This document shows positions 35,448 to 47,560 of a DNA stretch of 64,000 bases, piece after piece (positions within the stretch are counted from its first letter, which is position 1; each line of letters starts with the position of its first letter). A program made the translations under genes and the position numbers. Source of the DNA: Ornithodoros turicata (Eukaryota > Arthropoda > Arachnida > Ixodida > Argasidae); NCBI RefSeq assembly GCF_037126465.1, contig NW_026999298.1, forward strand, positions 372,001 through 436,000, in the 5' to 3' direction. The notes under the pieces are model-generated. The model saw nothing but the letters and a program-made list of their open reading frames with translations, made no database searches and had not been told where the DNA came from.

Positions 35448-35826
35448 TGTGAGAGCCAGTCTGTTCAATTCGGCCTCACCGTCATTGTCATAAGCCAGCA
35501 GTGGCGCCGCTACATGCTTATAAGCACGCGCCACGTGCTGTTCTCAGTTCTTTCATTGTACGACGTTCATCATCATACGTCGTTAGTCTGTTGGATCCTC
35601 GCTTTAGCTCATTCGGCCCTTCATCACCCAAATTGCTAGGTATATCTTTCCTGCCATTTATTCATTGTATGTATCATACCAGAGTGTTAGTAAACTGTCT
35701 GTGTGTTATCCAAATGCCGTATTCCTGAATCTTATTTTGAGTTTGGCAGATAGCCAGGGACATCGGGTCCATCACCAGCGTTAACACCTTTCTTCACCCC
35801 TTTCCCTTGGTCTATCTTGCCTCACA
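35448..35826 (+). repeat. 5' LTR of Gypsy-C
   Basis: 379 bp, TGTGAGAGCC...CCTCACA. It contains TATAA at about 35519 and CACGTG at 35532-35537. It differs from the 3' LTR by several substitutions and small indels. Confidence 0.92.
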
Positions 35827-35845
35827 TGGCGCAGTCGACAGGATA
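35827..35845 (+). promoter_or_regulatory. Primer-binding site of Gypsy-C
   Basis: TGGCGCAGTCGACAGGATA begins at the base after the LTR. It resembles the tRNA-Ser primer site of 17.6/297-type elements. Confidence 0.8.
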
Positions 35846-36081
35846 CGGCAAGTGATTCTTCAGACTTCAAGCACTTATGGACGACTTATTTCATGCTTAT
35901 GGACGTAGTTCGAAAGGCTTGTTCGATTTAGGCTTAGCCTCGTCATTGGAACGCATTGCATTGCAACAGTTCTATATCCCTTCGTAATTTCTAGTTCACT
36001 TTTTGTCACGCATTAATTGCGTCTTCAGTTTTTTCGTTGCATTTGTGCACGACAGATATCGTCTTTTGAGTTTGTTCTTTC

Positions 36082-37000
36082 ATGGAAAGTCCAAAGGTAT
36101 TGAGACTTCTTTTGCGTCCAGCACAAGAGTTGTTTGAACACTCCCAGAGAACGCTGATCGTCGTCAAGCAGCAATTCTCATCATGGAAGACGACGAAAGG
36201 AGGAAACATGCATCTACGAGTGCTATTCCCACCAAAGACGACAACGAGGAATACCAAACATCGGAGGAATACGAAGATGAACATCAGGATGAACAAGTCT
36301 CATCAACAAACAAGTAAGAAGACACCTATCGCGAGTTCCTCTGCTCCGATCACCATCGATCAGTTAGCTGAGATTTCCAAACTGGTGGTTTCCACACCAC
36401 AGAGGATAGTAACCGCCCCCGACCTTAGTCAGACATTGAAGTTCTTTTATGGCCGGCCCAACGATGATTTTCGCGCATGGCTTTCATCAATTGAGGTGTT
36501 ACGTATCCAGTACGGTTGGGACGATTATACCGCTTTAGCCATTGCAAAGAGTAAGCTTCGTGGTGCGGCCAAGGATTGGGACGATGGATCTGGAAGAAGT
36601 TGTCACATGGCAAGACTGGGTCAAAGGTTTGAAAGATCAATTTGATTATGATCCAGATCTACCAGATTGGAATCGTGATTGTGAAGCTGGAGTCCAGAAA
36701 AGTGACGAATCTATCTCTGACTACATTCATGCAAAAATCAAAATACTCTGAAAGTTCCATTATCAGCTCAGGGAACGTGACAAGAATCGTTACATCACCA
36801 TAGGTCTAGAGAGCGAGGCAACGACGACCAGTCTCACTTCCTACTGCATGTCTACTGGATGTGACTGTCTCACTCTGATCAAGCTGGCACGACAGATCGA
36901 ACCTGCTCAGAAACACCGTGATCCAAACTGGCGTCAACAAGGAGCCAAGCCAAAGGACTACACGAAGAGGAACATCAACGTCAGCAAGGCTTTTCGTCCA
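36082..37000 (+). pseudogene. gag: gag of Gypsy-C
   Basis: The frame from 36082 includes LKFFYGRPNDDFRAWL and YTALAIAKSKLRGAAKDW (about 36435-36580), a retrotransposon capsid signature. It then shifts near 36590 to WQDWVKGLKDQFDYDP...SISDYIHAK in another frame. A stop at 36750 and further shifts follow before the LARQIEPAQKH segment (to about 36920). No clear zinc knuckle remains. Confidence 0.75.
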
Positions 37001-37189
37001 CATCACAGCCTAAGTATTCATCTCGGCAAAATGGTGAGAAACATTCTCCTACTTCCACCAAAACATCGGACAAATCAAGACCCAAAGGACTACACCAAAC
37101 ATCAAGACAAAGACAAGAAACACAGCTACACTGCTTCAATAAGACACGACTTACCATCTAGACACCCCGTGAGACCAGTCCAGAGAGAT

Positions 37190-39640
37190 TCTTGTAAACA
37201 ACACACCGGTCGACGCCCTGGTTGACACGGGTTCAGACTTCTATCTTAAGAAAACAGGAAGCAGAGCTTTGGGGTATTAACATAAAACCATGGAGTGACT
37301 CAGCAATTATCGCCGTCGATAACGAGTTCATGCCGTTCAGCGAAGCCGTCGTGGAAGTGAAGTTAGCGAACACAACTGTTGCTATCGTCACTAACATCAT
37401 ATCCTTTCATACTTGGTAGCGACTGGCGCACATCTGCCAAGCTTGGAATCACCGTTTGGCCTAATGGACACATCTCCATCCAGTCACCTCCAAAGTCAAA
37501 CCAGGAGAAAATCTTCAACAGCATGTTCCTAAAGAAAGACTCTCTCCAGGAACTTTCTGAAACTACTCCATCACACGCTGGAGAATTTCAACCCATACAG
37601 AAACGGATCTTCTACAACACGACATCCAAGGATCAAGACACTTCGACAGACATCAAAACTCATCACATCCTTCACACTTCCACGTGCAAGTAAATAACAA
37701 GCCTCGACATCAACGTGTTCATCAACACAACGCAAATCTCCACTAAGGAACTGTCCTTTCCCACTTCTTCCTGGCACCAACATCGTGGCACCCCAGGACG
37801 GCCCCAACATCGTGGCATCCCAGGACAAGGTGAAGATACCATCTCATCAAGCAACATCAGCCTCCGCAAGAACAAGTTCGTCAACAAGTACAAGAACAGT
37901 TTTCCGGCGAACAACAGTGTTCGTGAACGTGTTAGTGAATTCCGCAATGTTGTCGACCTTCATAGAACACAGCCATCACAGGTATGTGAAAATGTCATGT
38001 TGCATAACTACGAAAAGGATGAGTCATCTGACCTCTTGCTTGTGAATATCGTACAAGTCTATGACATCATTCCTTTGGATAGGGTTGTTGTACGAGAGAC
38101 AGATGCAAAAACTGCAGTACAGCATGCTGAAATCTTGGACGAAGACAAAGTAACCTCAGACATAAATGACCCACAGCTTAAGAAACTCCATGATAATATT
38201 CTTAAGCACGCGAACGTGTTTTCTAAGCAAAAGTATGTCATCGGATTTTGTCCAAAGACCGAACATTGCACTGATCTCTCTGACAGCATTCCTGTTCGTA
38301 TAAAGTCGCTACTCATGGAATGACAGAAAATTCATCAAAAGAGATCAACAACTGGCTTAAATTAGGTCTTGTTCGAAAAAGTCTCATTACGCCTCCCCAG
38401 TTTTCGTTGATCAACCACTTCATCCACCACCACGTAGACTTGTTGTTGACTACCGCAAGCTAAATGGGAAAACCGTCAAAAGAGTGTATAGTATGCCTCG
38501 AATTGATGCTGACAGATGTTGACAGAGTAGGGAAAGGCAAGTACTTCAAACATCTAAATAATCAAACTTCTAAACATCAAAATAAGGGAATCTGACGAAC
38601 ATAAGACAGCTTTCATTACACCTGACGGTCTTTACGAATTCGTTCGAATGCCTTTTGGTCCAACTGGTGCTCCCGCCACTTGGCAAGCAGTAATGGATGA
38701 AGCATTTCATTCCCTCAAGTGGAAGGACGTTGTAATTGTCTATTTCGATGACATCTGTATCTATCTGTATCTGTATCTGTACTTCCACCATAGACGAACA
38801 TCTCGACGTTCTTGACCAATCTATGTCCATACTGGAAAATTATGGTTTCAAAATCGAGATCAATAAGTGTCAGTTCATTCAGACCCATATAAAGTTTCTG
38901 GGTTACATTGTATCTCATGAGGGTAAACTGCCAGATCCGGAGAGGTCAGCTGCTGTTGACAAATACCCCGATACACAATACAATACCCCGATACACAATA
39001 CAAGACAAGATTTTTGGGCTTTGCTTCTTACTTTCTTACTTGCTTCTTCTTTCGCTTCTTTCTTCTTTGCTTCTTACTTTCGCAAATTCATCAAAGGTGC
39101 TGAAATTGCGCGACCTCTATCACTCTCTTGCGAAACAAGCAACAGTCCAAAAGCACTGGCAAATCGAGAGTGGACACCTACACACACTGAGGCTGTACGT
39201 AACCTCAAATCTCTATTTTCAAACACCTATTTTGGCTCATTTTGATCCAGACAAAGAAACTCATGTCGAGCGTTCATCTCACAGAAACACGATGGAAGAG
39301 TACGTTGTTGAGTATGCCAGCAGAGCAACCAACACAACAGAGGAAAAACTGCATTCAAACATGCTCGAATGCATTGCTCTTCATTGGGCACAGTCCATGT
39401 TTGGACAGACAACTACAGTGTCTCCTTAATGACCAATGCACAGCAAATCAATAGAAAATTTGCTCGCATGGTTCTCGATCTGAAGATACACCATCGTTCG
39501 GGAAAAACCAATGTTGTCGCTGATGCTCTATCACGCATCCCACAACCTTTGGTTGCGTCACTAATTCTCACTGCCGAGAATTCTCATCTCTCCAATCACC
39601 AACAGTCAGATCCGTCGTTATTAGATTTTTGAAGTCCTCA
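37190..39640 (+). pseudogene. pol: Protease, reverse transcriptase and RNase H of Gypsy-C
   Basis: Protease: NNTPVDALVDTGSDFY near 37200-37245 (D-T-G-S active site). RT: VVDYRKLNGKT near 38440-38475, FVRMPFGPTGAPATW near 38640, and the catalytic YFDD at 38741-38752. Directly after this box a TATCTG repeat (38753-38785) is expanded, followed by a 20-bp tandem duplication (38962-39001) and a CTTCTT-rich expansion (about 39020-39085). RNase H traces (HFDPDKETHVE near 39240, SGKTNVVADALSRIP near 39500) end it. At least six frame changes make it inactive. Confidence 0.85.
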
Positions 39641-39744
39641 AAAATCCTAATATTTCTTCTCGCAAAGCTGAGAATATGCGGAATACATTCATGTTGTCGA
39701 ATGGCATACTCTGCCACAAAACCACTCAACAAAACGGACTGACA

Positions 39745-40600
39745 AAAACAAGGATTGTCATACCAGAATCTCTTAGGAAAGATTGCTGTTTCATGAAAGT
39801 TTCACGATAAACGTGGTCACGTGGACAAATTCAAGACCAAAAGCAGTATTCTGAGTAAATACTGGTCGTCCATTAATAAGGACGTCAAAGAGTACGTCCA
39901 GGGTTGTAACATTTGTCAGCGCTTCAACAGACAAACATCGAAGCCCGTGCGATACTTACATCCTCGACCAATTCCCACACAACCTTTCACCACTATCCCC
40001 CGATCACATTGGTCCACTTCCGGAAACAGGAAATGGAAACAAGTACATCATTGCATGTGTTGACCACACTACACGCTTTGTAGTAACACAGGCTGTGATA
40101 TCAACAGCATCGTCACACATCATTAAGGAAAAGATCAACAGAACTTTTGGTATTCCTATGACAATTGTTTCTGACCAAGGTTCAGGTTTCATGAGTCAGA
40201 ACATGGAAAAACCACAACAGGAATTGAACACACAACTTCTTGTCCTTATTTCCATCAGGCAAATGGTCTCGTGGAAAGATCTGTAGCAACCATAAAGAAT
40301 ATTATCAAAAAAATATTGCTTTGAGAATCCTTCAAAATGGGACCAATACTTTGCAAACACCACTTCTACTAGATTCTACTAGATTTTCACCACATTTCGT
40401 TCTCTTTGGATTTGAACCTCGTATTGAAAACGAGATTCAGGTTGGTGTAACCCTTGACGACATATCACGACCTCGAGTATTGAAATGCTACATGACATAC
40501 GTGCAGCAGCACGCGAAAACCTAGCAAAAGCTCTATCCTCTCACGTTACGACTACGGTCGAAACCCATCTCGGTTCTCTGTGGATGACTTAGTTTGGATA
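39745..40600 (+). pseudogene. pol: Integrase of Gypsy-C
   Basis: Zinc finger part: RGHVDKFKTKS...YVQGCNICQRF (about 39815-39935). Catalytic core in shifting frames: YIIACVDHTTRFVV near 40045, TIVSDQGSGFMS near 40165, and NGLVERSVATIKNII near 40265, giving D, D and E. Frame changes occur near 40030, 40240 and 40370. Confidence 0.8.
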
Positions 40601-41569
40601 GAATCCTTTTCAACTTCACCTTTTGATCCTAAGTACAAGGACAAGGCATTCAAAGTTATTTCTACTCATCCCCATGACATTTGTACTGTAGTCTGGATAA
40701 AGAAATAACAAAAAAACAGTTCATGTTTCACAAATGAAACTGTTCAAGGATCAGCCAGATTGGGATCCTAACATAGACAGTGACATAGATATAGACAGTG
40801 ACGAGAATGTCTCTGTTGATCAAGACAGTTCACGAAGAAACATAGTCCACCTTACACGACAAGGTATGGACGCGTCACCAAAAGGGTACCATGCGTACGA
40901 CCTCGTTTGACTGGGACGCCTTGGTGAATGTCGTTCATTCATGGACAGGGGACGCTCTGGTCCATAAATGACTTTGTACTACGTTGCTTTAAATGTGTCC
41001 AGTGTCTGCAATATGAATTTTTGCGGTTATTTTTCCTTTGCTTTTCACTTTGGGTTACTTCCACATTTCTGTTACTCGCGCACACAGCCACACTCAAACA
41101 CACGCTTACATAGTTGCTGTTTAGCATTTCCCTTCTACTGACCTCTTCAGATCAAGTTTCGAATTTAGTCACTTCTTCGCACTAGTTCTCTTCATTTTCG
41201 TATCACTGCATGTACTGTGTATGTACTGCATGTCACAATGCTATTCATGCTATGCTGTGCTATGTCATGTACTACGAACTTTCTACTTCAATGTTAACAA
41301 ATCCACAATGTGTTTAGAATCAGGAGATTCTACTACTTCCTTTGAGGGTGGATTATTAAACTCTCTTAAATCTAGGTGGTTCTGCATTTCAGGACAAAAG
41401 ATGCTGCATGCTTCTGCCAAGGGCCCTGGCATGGATCATGTTCTCTTTTGTTCTTTTTTATGCTGTTTCAGAACAGCTTCGATTTTAAACTGTTACCGCA
41501 TTACCGCTATTGTAGCGTTTCATTTTTCCTCACTGTAATAACGAAATGAGGATTTGTTAGAGGTGGGCG

Positions 41570-41941
41570 TGTGAGCCAATCTGTTCAATTCGGCCTCACC
41601 GTCATTGTCATAAGCCAGCAGTGGCGCCGCTACATGCTTATAAGCGCGCGTCACGTGCTGTTCTGAGTTCTTTCATCGTACGACGTTCATCATACGTCGT
41701 TAGTCTATTGGATCCTCGCTTTAGCTCATTCGGCCCTTGCTTCGGCATTCACCCAAATTGCTAGGTATATCATTTATTCATTGTATGTATCATACCAGAG
41801 TGCTAGTAAACTGTCTGTGTGTTATCCAAATGCCGTATTCCTGAATCTTATTTTGAGTTTGGCAGATAGCCAGGAACATCGGTCCAGAACCAGCTTTAAC
41901 ACCTTTCTTCACCCCTTTCCCTTGGTCTATCTTGCGTCACA
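41570..41941 (+). repeat. 3' LTR of Gypsy-C
   Basis: 372 bp, TGTGAGCCAAT...GCGTCACA. Relative to the 5' LTR it shows small indels (GA near the start, CAT in the middle, TGCTTCGG inserted) and several substitutions. Confidence 0.92.
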
Positions 41942-41945
41942 ATTG

Positions 41946-42527
41946 GATAGGATTGAAATGGATACCTCTTGCAATCTGCGAAACTAGTGGAGTTTGGGTG
42001 CAGATTTTATGAACGTCACCTAGAGAGCGTAAGGCACGTCGGGAATTGTCGTCTGCTTCCGACACATTCTACTGTCGGAATGATTTTTAAACAAATCCAC
42101 ATGAATATTTGGAATACAAAAGGCAAGAATGTTTATATCGGTGAAATCCAGCAATTAAATATAAGATTGTACATCACAGCGCCGTTTTTCTTATGATTTC
42201 GTTGTGATCGCGGTTTTCAGTAGGCCTAACACCGGCGACAAAACGTATTTCCGAGAAACGTACACGAGAATGTACATTTGCCGCGTAAAAGCAGAGCCGT
42301 CCGAAAATTTTTTGTCACGAAATCCCCGCTTGACTGAATTTGTTTTCGTGGCCATTTTGGGTGGCAATAAGGTGTCATGGCGACCCCCTTGGTAAAAAGC
42401 AAACCAATCACAGGACCGAAACTGTGATCGACAGCCACTTTTTGTGACTCCCTCAAATGACCAGACTCCCTTTTAATATACGGCTCTGCCGGGCACGCAC
42501 TTGCTGAGCGGGGAAACGAAAAATAAA
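41946..42527. other. Unclassified stretch
   Basis: No coding frame with support. It contains a second GCCATTTTGGGTGGCAA (near 42351) also found beside Gypsy-C at 35423. Confidence 0.3.
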
Positions 42528-42732
42528 CTCCGCTTGCGTCGATCCCGCTGTATCGATGAGTGTATGAGTGAATGGAGGGTGAGAGAGAGTGGCACCCTGG
42601 CAGAGTGGCAGATGACGCACCCCTGGAAGTCGCTGGGGAGGTGTGGGGAGGTAGAGCCCTGACCGGTAATCCCGAAGATGAGTTCGAGTCCTACAGCTGG
42701 CTAACCTTTCCAGTGACCATCTTCCATCATAA
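42528..42732 (+). mobile_element. Decayed copy of the tRNA-like SINE
   Basis: Follows the same order as the SINE at 9200-8947: CGCTTGCGTCGAT, GTATGAGTG, GGAGGGTGAG, CAGATGACGCACCCC, then GGTAGAGCCCTGACCGG, a B-box GAGTTCGAGTCC and GCTGGCTAACCTTTCCAGTG. Many substitutions; no target duplication found. Confidence 0.8.
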
Positions 42733-43689
42733 ATCCTCCACATTTCGCTTTAGCTGACCTTGACACGTCGTGGACAATTGACCTGTAAGGGAGGTCACGC
42801 GTTTCTTTCGTATTAGTAAACTCCCACAGGTCAAGGGGACACAAAGGGATTTTTTTAACTCGAGACGAGTCTATAGACGAGCTCGTACTTTTGCTGCCAT
42901 CGCGTGTTTCCGTTGGTCGGGGTGCTCACCCTGTGCGCGAACAGAGGTTGCTGCCGCTATGCAAACACCTGAAGGTTGCGCCACAAAAACTGCCGAACCT
43001 TCTTGTAGAGAACGTCACCTCGGTGCGGACGGAAAAGATGCAGCTTCTGTGCGGAGAATAATTTCAGCGGCTCATTTTATCACGAGTCTTCGTGAAATCA
43101 ATCAGCATGTTGGTCCAGAGAAGTTCACCTTTCAAATAGAAAGAAGAGTTGGACTTGAATTGCCCGAATTAATCTTTATGTTCCTTCAAATTCAAATTTT
43201 ATTCATTAGATATCTCGTGTGTACTTCAGCAACGACGTACACCGAAAAGCAGTCTTCTATTCACACGGCTTGGTCCCATAGTTACTATTCCATGTGTACC
43301 TAATTCATCGAACACAATTTCATCGAATGCCTCTTCACGCAACATGTACAGGATATACGGGTATGTATCATGATCGGAAGTAAACGCAAAATGTTCGTGC
43401 TTCCGCACGATAACTTTGATTTTTTGCTGCTGCTGCTGATGATGATGGTAGAGCAAAAACTATGGAGATGGGATAACAATTTTTTAGGCCTTTGCCGATT
43501 GACCTTTGTGAACAGTAAGAGCGAGCACGGGGTTCCGGGAAAAAATTTCCCGGAAAGATTTGGTCCCGGACAAAATGGTCCCTGGTGTTGTGGGCGGAAA
43601 TAATGGTCCAGCGGAGTTCCATGCGCCGAAAAATACAGGAGCGCTGTTGTGAACAGCTGATGGAACGGATCATAGCGCCGGTGCCCCGG
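42733..43689. other. Unclassified stretch
   Basis: A frame of 114 codons at 42959-43303 and overlapping - strand frames at 43300-43719 are open, but I recognise no domain in them. Short CCCGG-rich text (43535-43600) looks repeat-like. Confidence 0.3.
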
Positions 43690-44339
43690 TTCACGTGAAG
43701 ACCACGCTATATAAAACACTTGTCTTGCGTAAACTGGAATATGCTGCTTCAGTCTGGGACCCTGATCAATATAATCCCATCAAACTAATTGAGTCTGTTC
43801 AGAACAGAGCAGCCCGTTTCATATTAGGCAACTACAATCGCACTGCCAGCGTCACCGCTATGATAACTAACATAAGATCTATCTTTACGACGGAAAATGC
43901 CCCGCCTCTGCCTGTTCCATAAAATTTTTTATCACAACGCGACTCTAAAATCTTCTTTGATTACACCACCATCGTACATTTCCCTTCGTGTTGATCATCG
44001 TCAAAATGTAGGTGTAGTTGCGTTGCACAACGAGATCATTCCAGGGCTCACTCATTCCCCGCACCTCATCAGAATGGAATAGTTTACCTGGTTCTATCAC
44101 TTCGATTACTAATATTATAGAATTCAAAAAGAGTTTGTGCGACCTCCTTCACATATAATGTCATTGAATATTGTCGCGTTTCTCTCTAATATGTTCTTGG
44201 TGAAGTTGCTCGTTTATTATCATTATGTTGCGTCCGCATGTTTATCAGGTGTTACTGTGCTTTGACCTTGCATTGTGTCCTGCTCATTCCACTCTTTAAT
44301 GCCCTCTGGGCTTGAGGGTATATGTATAAATAAATAAAT
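43690..44339 (+). pseudogene. 3' fragment of a CR1/Jockey-like LINE
   Basis: The frame from 43695 reads TLYKTLVLRKLEYAASVWDP and IESVQNRAARFILGNYNRTASV, the end of a non-LTR reverse transcriptase (thumb region after the YxDD box). After a frameshift near 43900 it reads LFHKIFYHNATLKSS and on to about 44082. A 3' tail with GGGTATATGTATAAATAAATAAAT closes it. The 5' part is absent, as is usual for LINE copies. Confidence 0.8.
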
Positions 44340-44949
44340 CAATAGCCGATCAAGAGCTACCATTCGCCCTCATTATATGTTGAAATTGAGAGACAGTTTT
44401 TCTTTCTTTTTTTTAAGATTAACCTTGATGCTGATGAATAATAAAAGCTGCACGTCATTGAATGAGGAACATAAAAGTGGTTACATTCGCTGTACCGTTT
44501 CTATTGTCCGGATTGCGTATATTCTTTATGTTCCTCTCTCTCTCCTATTTTGCGGAGTACAGAACACTCGGCAATATTAGGAAGCGATTCAGCGAATAAA
44601 CCTTGACTCTGACACAGGATTATTCACTACGGGTGATTGGGCATGGTCTTGCTACATTGTACGTAGCCGCGTTCGTTCATAAGAGTAAAATGGCACGTTA
44701 CCAGTTGTATTCGTACCAATGAAACGAAACGCTTATGCTGCTAGCCTGAGGTTCCGACCAGTTTCACGCTCCTGTCGCTGGTGTCGTCTGATGTAGCCGG
44801 GCTCGGGTGTAGTTTTGAACTCAACCTCTGGAGATCGAATGATAACATCCTGTCAGCTGTGATGTGCTTCATCGGCGATATGCAATTACACCCCTGTTTA
44901 TTTAGCTGCGTAGGCGTTTGCTACTTTTTCGAGACCATATTCTCCTAGA
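44340..44949. other. Unclassified stretch
   Basis: No coding frame or repeat ends recognised. Confidence 0.3.
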
Positions 44950-45445
44950 CCCGCGAGCAGTGATGGCCACTAATTACTTCTACAGTAGTTTAACTATAAC
45001 TACTAACTACTTTGCAATGCAGTAGTTTAACTAGTAGTTCAACTACTTTTCAGTGGAGGTAGTTAAAACTACTTCTTTAACTACATCTATAACTACTTAA
45101 CGTTGTCCATCAACACCAATCCCACTCTATAGTGTTCTTGGACACCTAAATATGAATCACTAGCAGTGATCAAAAGTGAGGATTTAGTACACAAGCACGG
45201 CACAATTGCTCTGCATCTCCGTTCTCATCAAACATGTAGCTCAAGGTAAAAGTGTTGTAAAGCTTGCGGCAAAATCGGAAGTAGTTGGCGCCTGCAGCAA
45301 CCTAACTACTGTAATTAACTACTCGAAATAGTAGTTTAACTAGTAGTTGCCACTACATTTCTGCAAGTAGTTGATAACTACTTTTTAACTACAATCAAGT
45401 AGTTTAACTACATGTAGTTAACTACTGGCCATCACTGCCCGCGAG
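44950..45445. mobile_element. hAT-type MITE built of AACTACT repeats, 480 bp
   Basis: Element 44958-45437 starts CAGTGATGGCCA and ends TGGCCATCACTG, with a perfect 8-bp target duplication CCCGCGAG (44950-44957, 45438-45445). Both halves consist largely of AGTAGTT/AACTACT words in alternating orientation, so it can form many hairpins. No transposase. Confidence 0.92.
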
Positions 45446-47100
45446 TACGTCATGAAGACACGCCAGTAAGAAGAAAAATAATATACAGAGTACCGAAAAA
45501 AAAAAAACATTTGTACTTTCATCACATATTGGTGCATCGTATACAAAGCCTTAGATATGTCCTTATACATTTCAGGAATTTTATCGCAATAAAAGTATTG
45601 CTGCTTCGTGGACGACCTCGGGCAAGTTCTCGATCTAAGGAGACGTCTCGCTTTGTGCGTGTTACGTACAGATCTTTAATACAAACTCGGACTCATACTG
45701 TGCCTTTTTTCTTGTTTATTTTCATTTCATTCTCACGCATATTGGCACAGTACGCCAAGAACAGTGCAAGTTCCACCGGTGGTTGAGCCCCCGAAAAAAC
45801 AATCTGGTTTTTTCTTCAGATTCTTGGTTGACCTTGTGTATTGTAATTTGCTGATAATCCGAGACGGGAGTGGAAGAAAGAGGCGTCAGGACGCGTCTTT
45901 TTGTCCTTGTGCATTGTGATATGTAATGTAGAGTACTCATACTCGGTAAGGGTCTATTACATCCAACGAGCTGTTACATCCATTCACCGTGCCAGGTCAT
46001 CCAGCTCAGTGGATGAGATGGCACGGTGGATGAGGATACTATTGCGACCCGCTTTAGCTCCCCATTTGACCCAGTAAGCGACCGCTGCCAAGGCGGGGAG
46101 TATGTCGAGTATGATGCACTCTCCCCACTTTCCCCGGTTCGATAAGTTGAGACGTGAAATGTTTTCACATCAGTGAAGTTTCACATCTGTGAAAGGGACT
46201 TGATTGGCAGATGTTTTCGTGTGGGATGGGATGGGCATAACCGCCGCGCTTATTTACAACGCAGTCTAGTTCGCAAGAACAAGGGGCTGGGACATGAACG
46301 ACGAGACTTTCGTTAAGTACTCAAATGTGCATGTGTTGTTAGTGTCGTCCGTGCCTGTTCAACACTAGACCAAATTCGTCCAACGAGGCTCTGTTTACAA
46401 TTGTGTCAGGGACCTTTATTTACCAGAGCGAAAATATGTGACAAATTTTCTTAACTGCAGAACTCAACACCGGAATTGTGATGTTTGAGATAGAAATGTT
46501 TCAACATGTGGCCGCAGGTTGAACAAAAAAGCTGCTCTGCAGCAGTGAGGTCAGGTACATTTGAACGGAAGACAGCAAAAATTGTACTGTAGTTGAATTG
46601 GGTAAATTTAAATTGAGTGAAAGGTAAAATTGTCAGTAGTGTTTGGATAGTTGAGGATAATAGGGTGCACAGTGTTGAACCAGTCATTTATGGGGACGTA
46701 GGTCAAAGACCCTGCTCCACCTGGAGGACCGCCAACACCACTTCGACTGCTTCTGTTAGTTGGCACTGGGTCCTCAGGGCGTCATCACCAGACCGCGGAC
46801 TTATATGCAGTAATTGTTTTCCATGCAATTGTTTTCATTGTAATGCAGTATTTCGTTCCTGGGTATGCACGGTCTCATTCGCTAACACTAACATACGAAA
46901 TATGCATTTTCAAGCACTATAAAGCTCACACTATAGTGTTCATACAGCCCCACAGCGCGTTCATTTGAGGCCAGGGAACGGAACTTTTTTTTTTTTTTTT
47001 CAGTTTGGTTCGGGTTCAGCTTCAGGAAAGCTAATTTTGAGCAGATTGCCATGGGTTAAAAGTAAGCACCCCTTACGATTCTCAAATAACCGAAATATAA
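45446..47100. other. Unclassified stretch
   Basis: No supported gene. GGCACGGTGGATGAGG at about 46020 recurs at about 47833, so a short unclassified repeat is present. An ATAT/T-run rich part lies near 46985-47000. Confidence 0.3.
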
Positions 47101-47560
47101 TTTTGTTGTTGTTGTTGTTGCCGGCACAGCAGTGGGGGCGGGGGGATATGCTTGTTGAAAAAAGGAAGAAAGAGGAGGAAAGGTTAGTCAGGCGTAGGCC
47201 GACTTACTATTCCTTCAAGAAAAAAGAAAAGAATGGAAAGAAAACACACAGACACACACACACACAAAGAGGCTGGTCGAGAGGCCGTTGGCCCGAAAAA
47301 AGCTCGAGAAGGTAGTCCTAACCGCCCTCTGGTTGTGCAGGACCGGGACGAGCAGGGTGGCCACAGAGTCGTTGGGGTAGCCAGGTTTCGCAAATAGCGT
47401 TGGAGGATGAGTCTTTGTGAGAGGTACCAGTTGCAGGATAGGAAACAGTGCTCAATCGGCTTCCACACAACAAGTTGTGCAATAGGGAGAGTTCGTCTGG
47501 CGCAGTGGTTCGCAGCAACACTGCGTGCTACAGATCTGCATTCCAAGTACAACGTTGCAT
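47101..47560 (-). pseudogene. 3' end of an RNase-H-type LINE (probable)
   Basis: On the - strand a frame reads IEHCFLSCNWYLSQRL...LRNLATPT, which resembles the C-terminal H-x3-C cysteine-histidine segment that ends many I/R1-type LINE proteins. The strand then runs into a C-rich stretch and ends in (CAA)n (the GTT repeat at 47104-47120 on +), like a LINE tail. Only the last part of the protein is present, so assignment is tentative. Confidence 0.45.

Larger units (their letters stand above)
35444..41945 (+). mobile_element. Gypsy-C: full-length Ty3/Gypsy retrotransposon, degenerate
   Basis: LTRs at 35448-35826 and 41570-41941, target duplication ATTG (35444-35447, 41942-41945), tRNA-Ser-type primer site directly after the 5' LTR, purine-rich AGAGGTGGG before the 3' LTR. 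gag, protease, RT, RNase H and integrase are all recognisable but broken by many frameshifts, stops and local expansions. A 0.6-kb non-coding stretch (40920-41569) precedes the 3' LTR and I see no envelope gene. The element is older than Gypsy-A and Gypsy-B. Confidence 0.93.

Noticed and set aside
40920..41569. An envelope-like gene between Gypsy-C integrase and its 3' LTR
   Set aside because: Only short frames of mixed phase occur, without signal peptide, cysteine pattern or a credible membrane anchor.
42959..43303. 114-codon frame as a host gene
   Set aside because: No domain, no splice or promoter support beyond chance, and surrounded by repeat debris.
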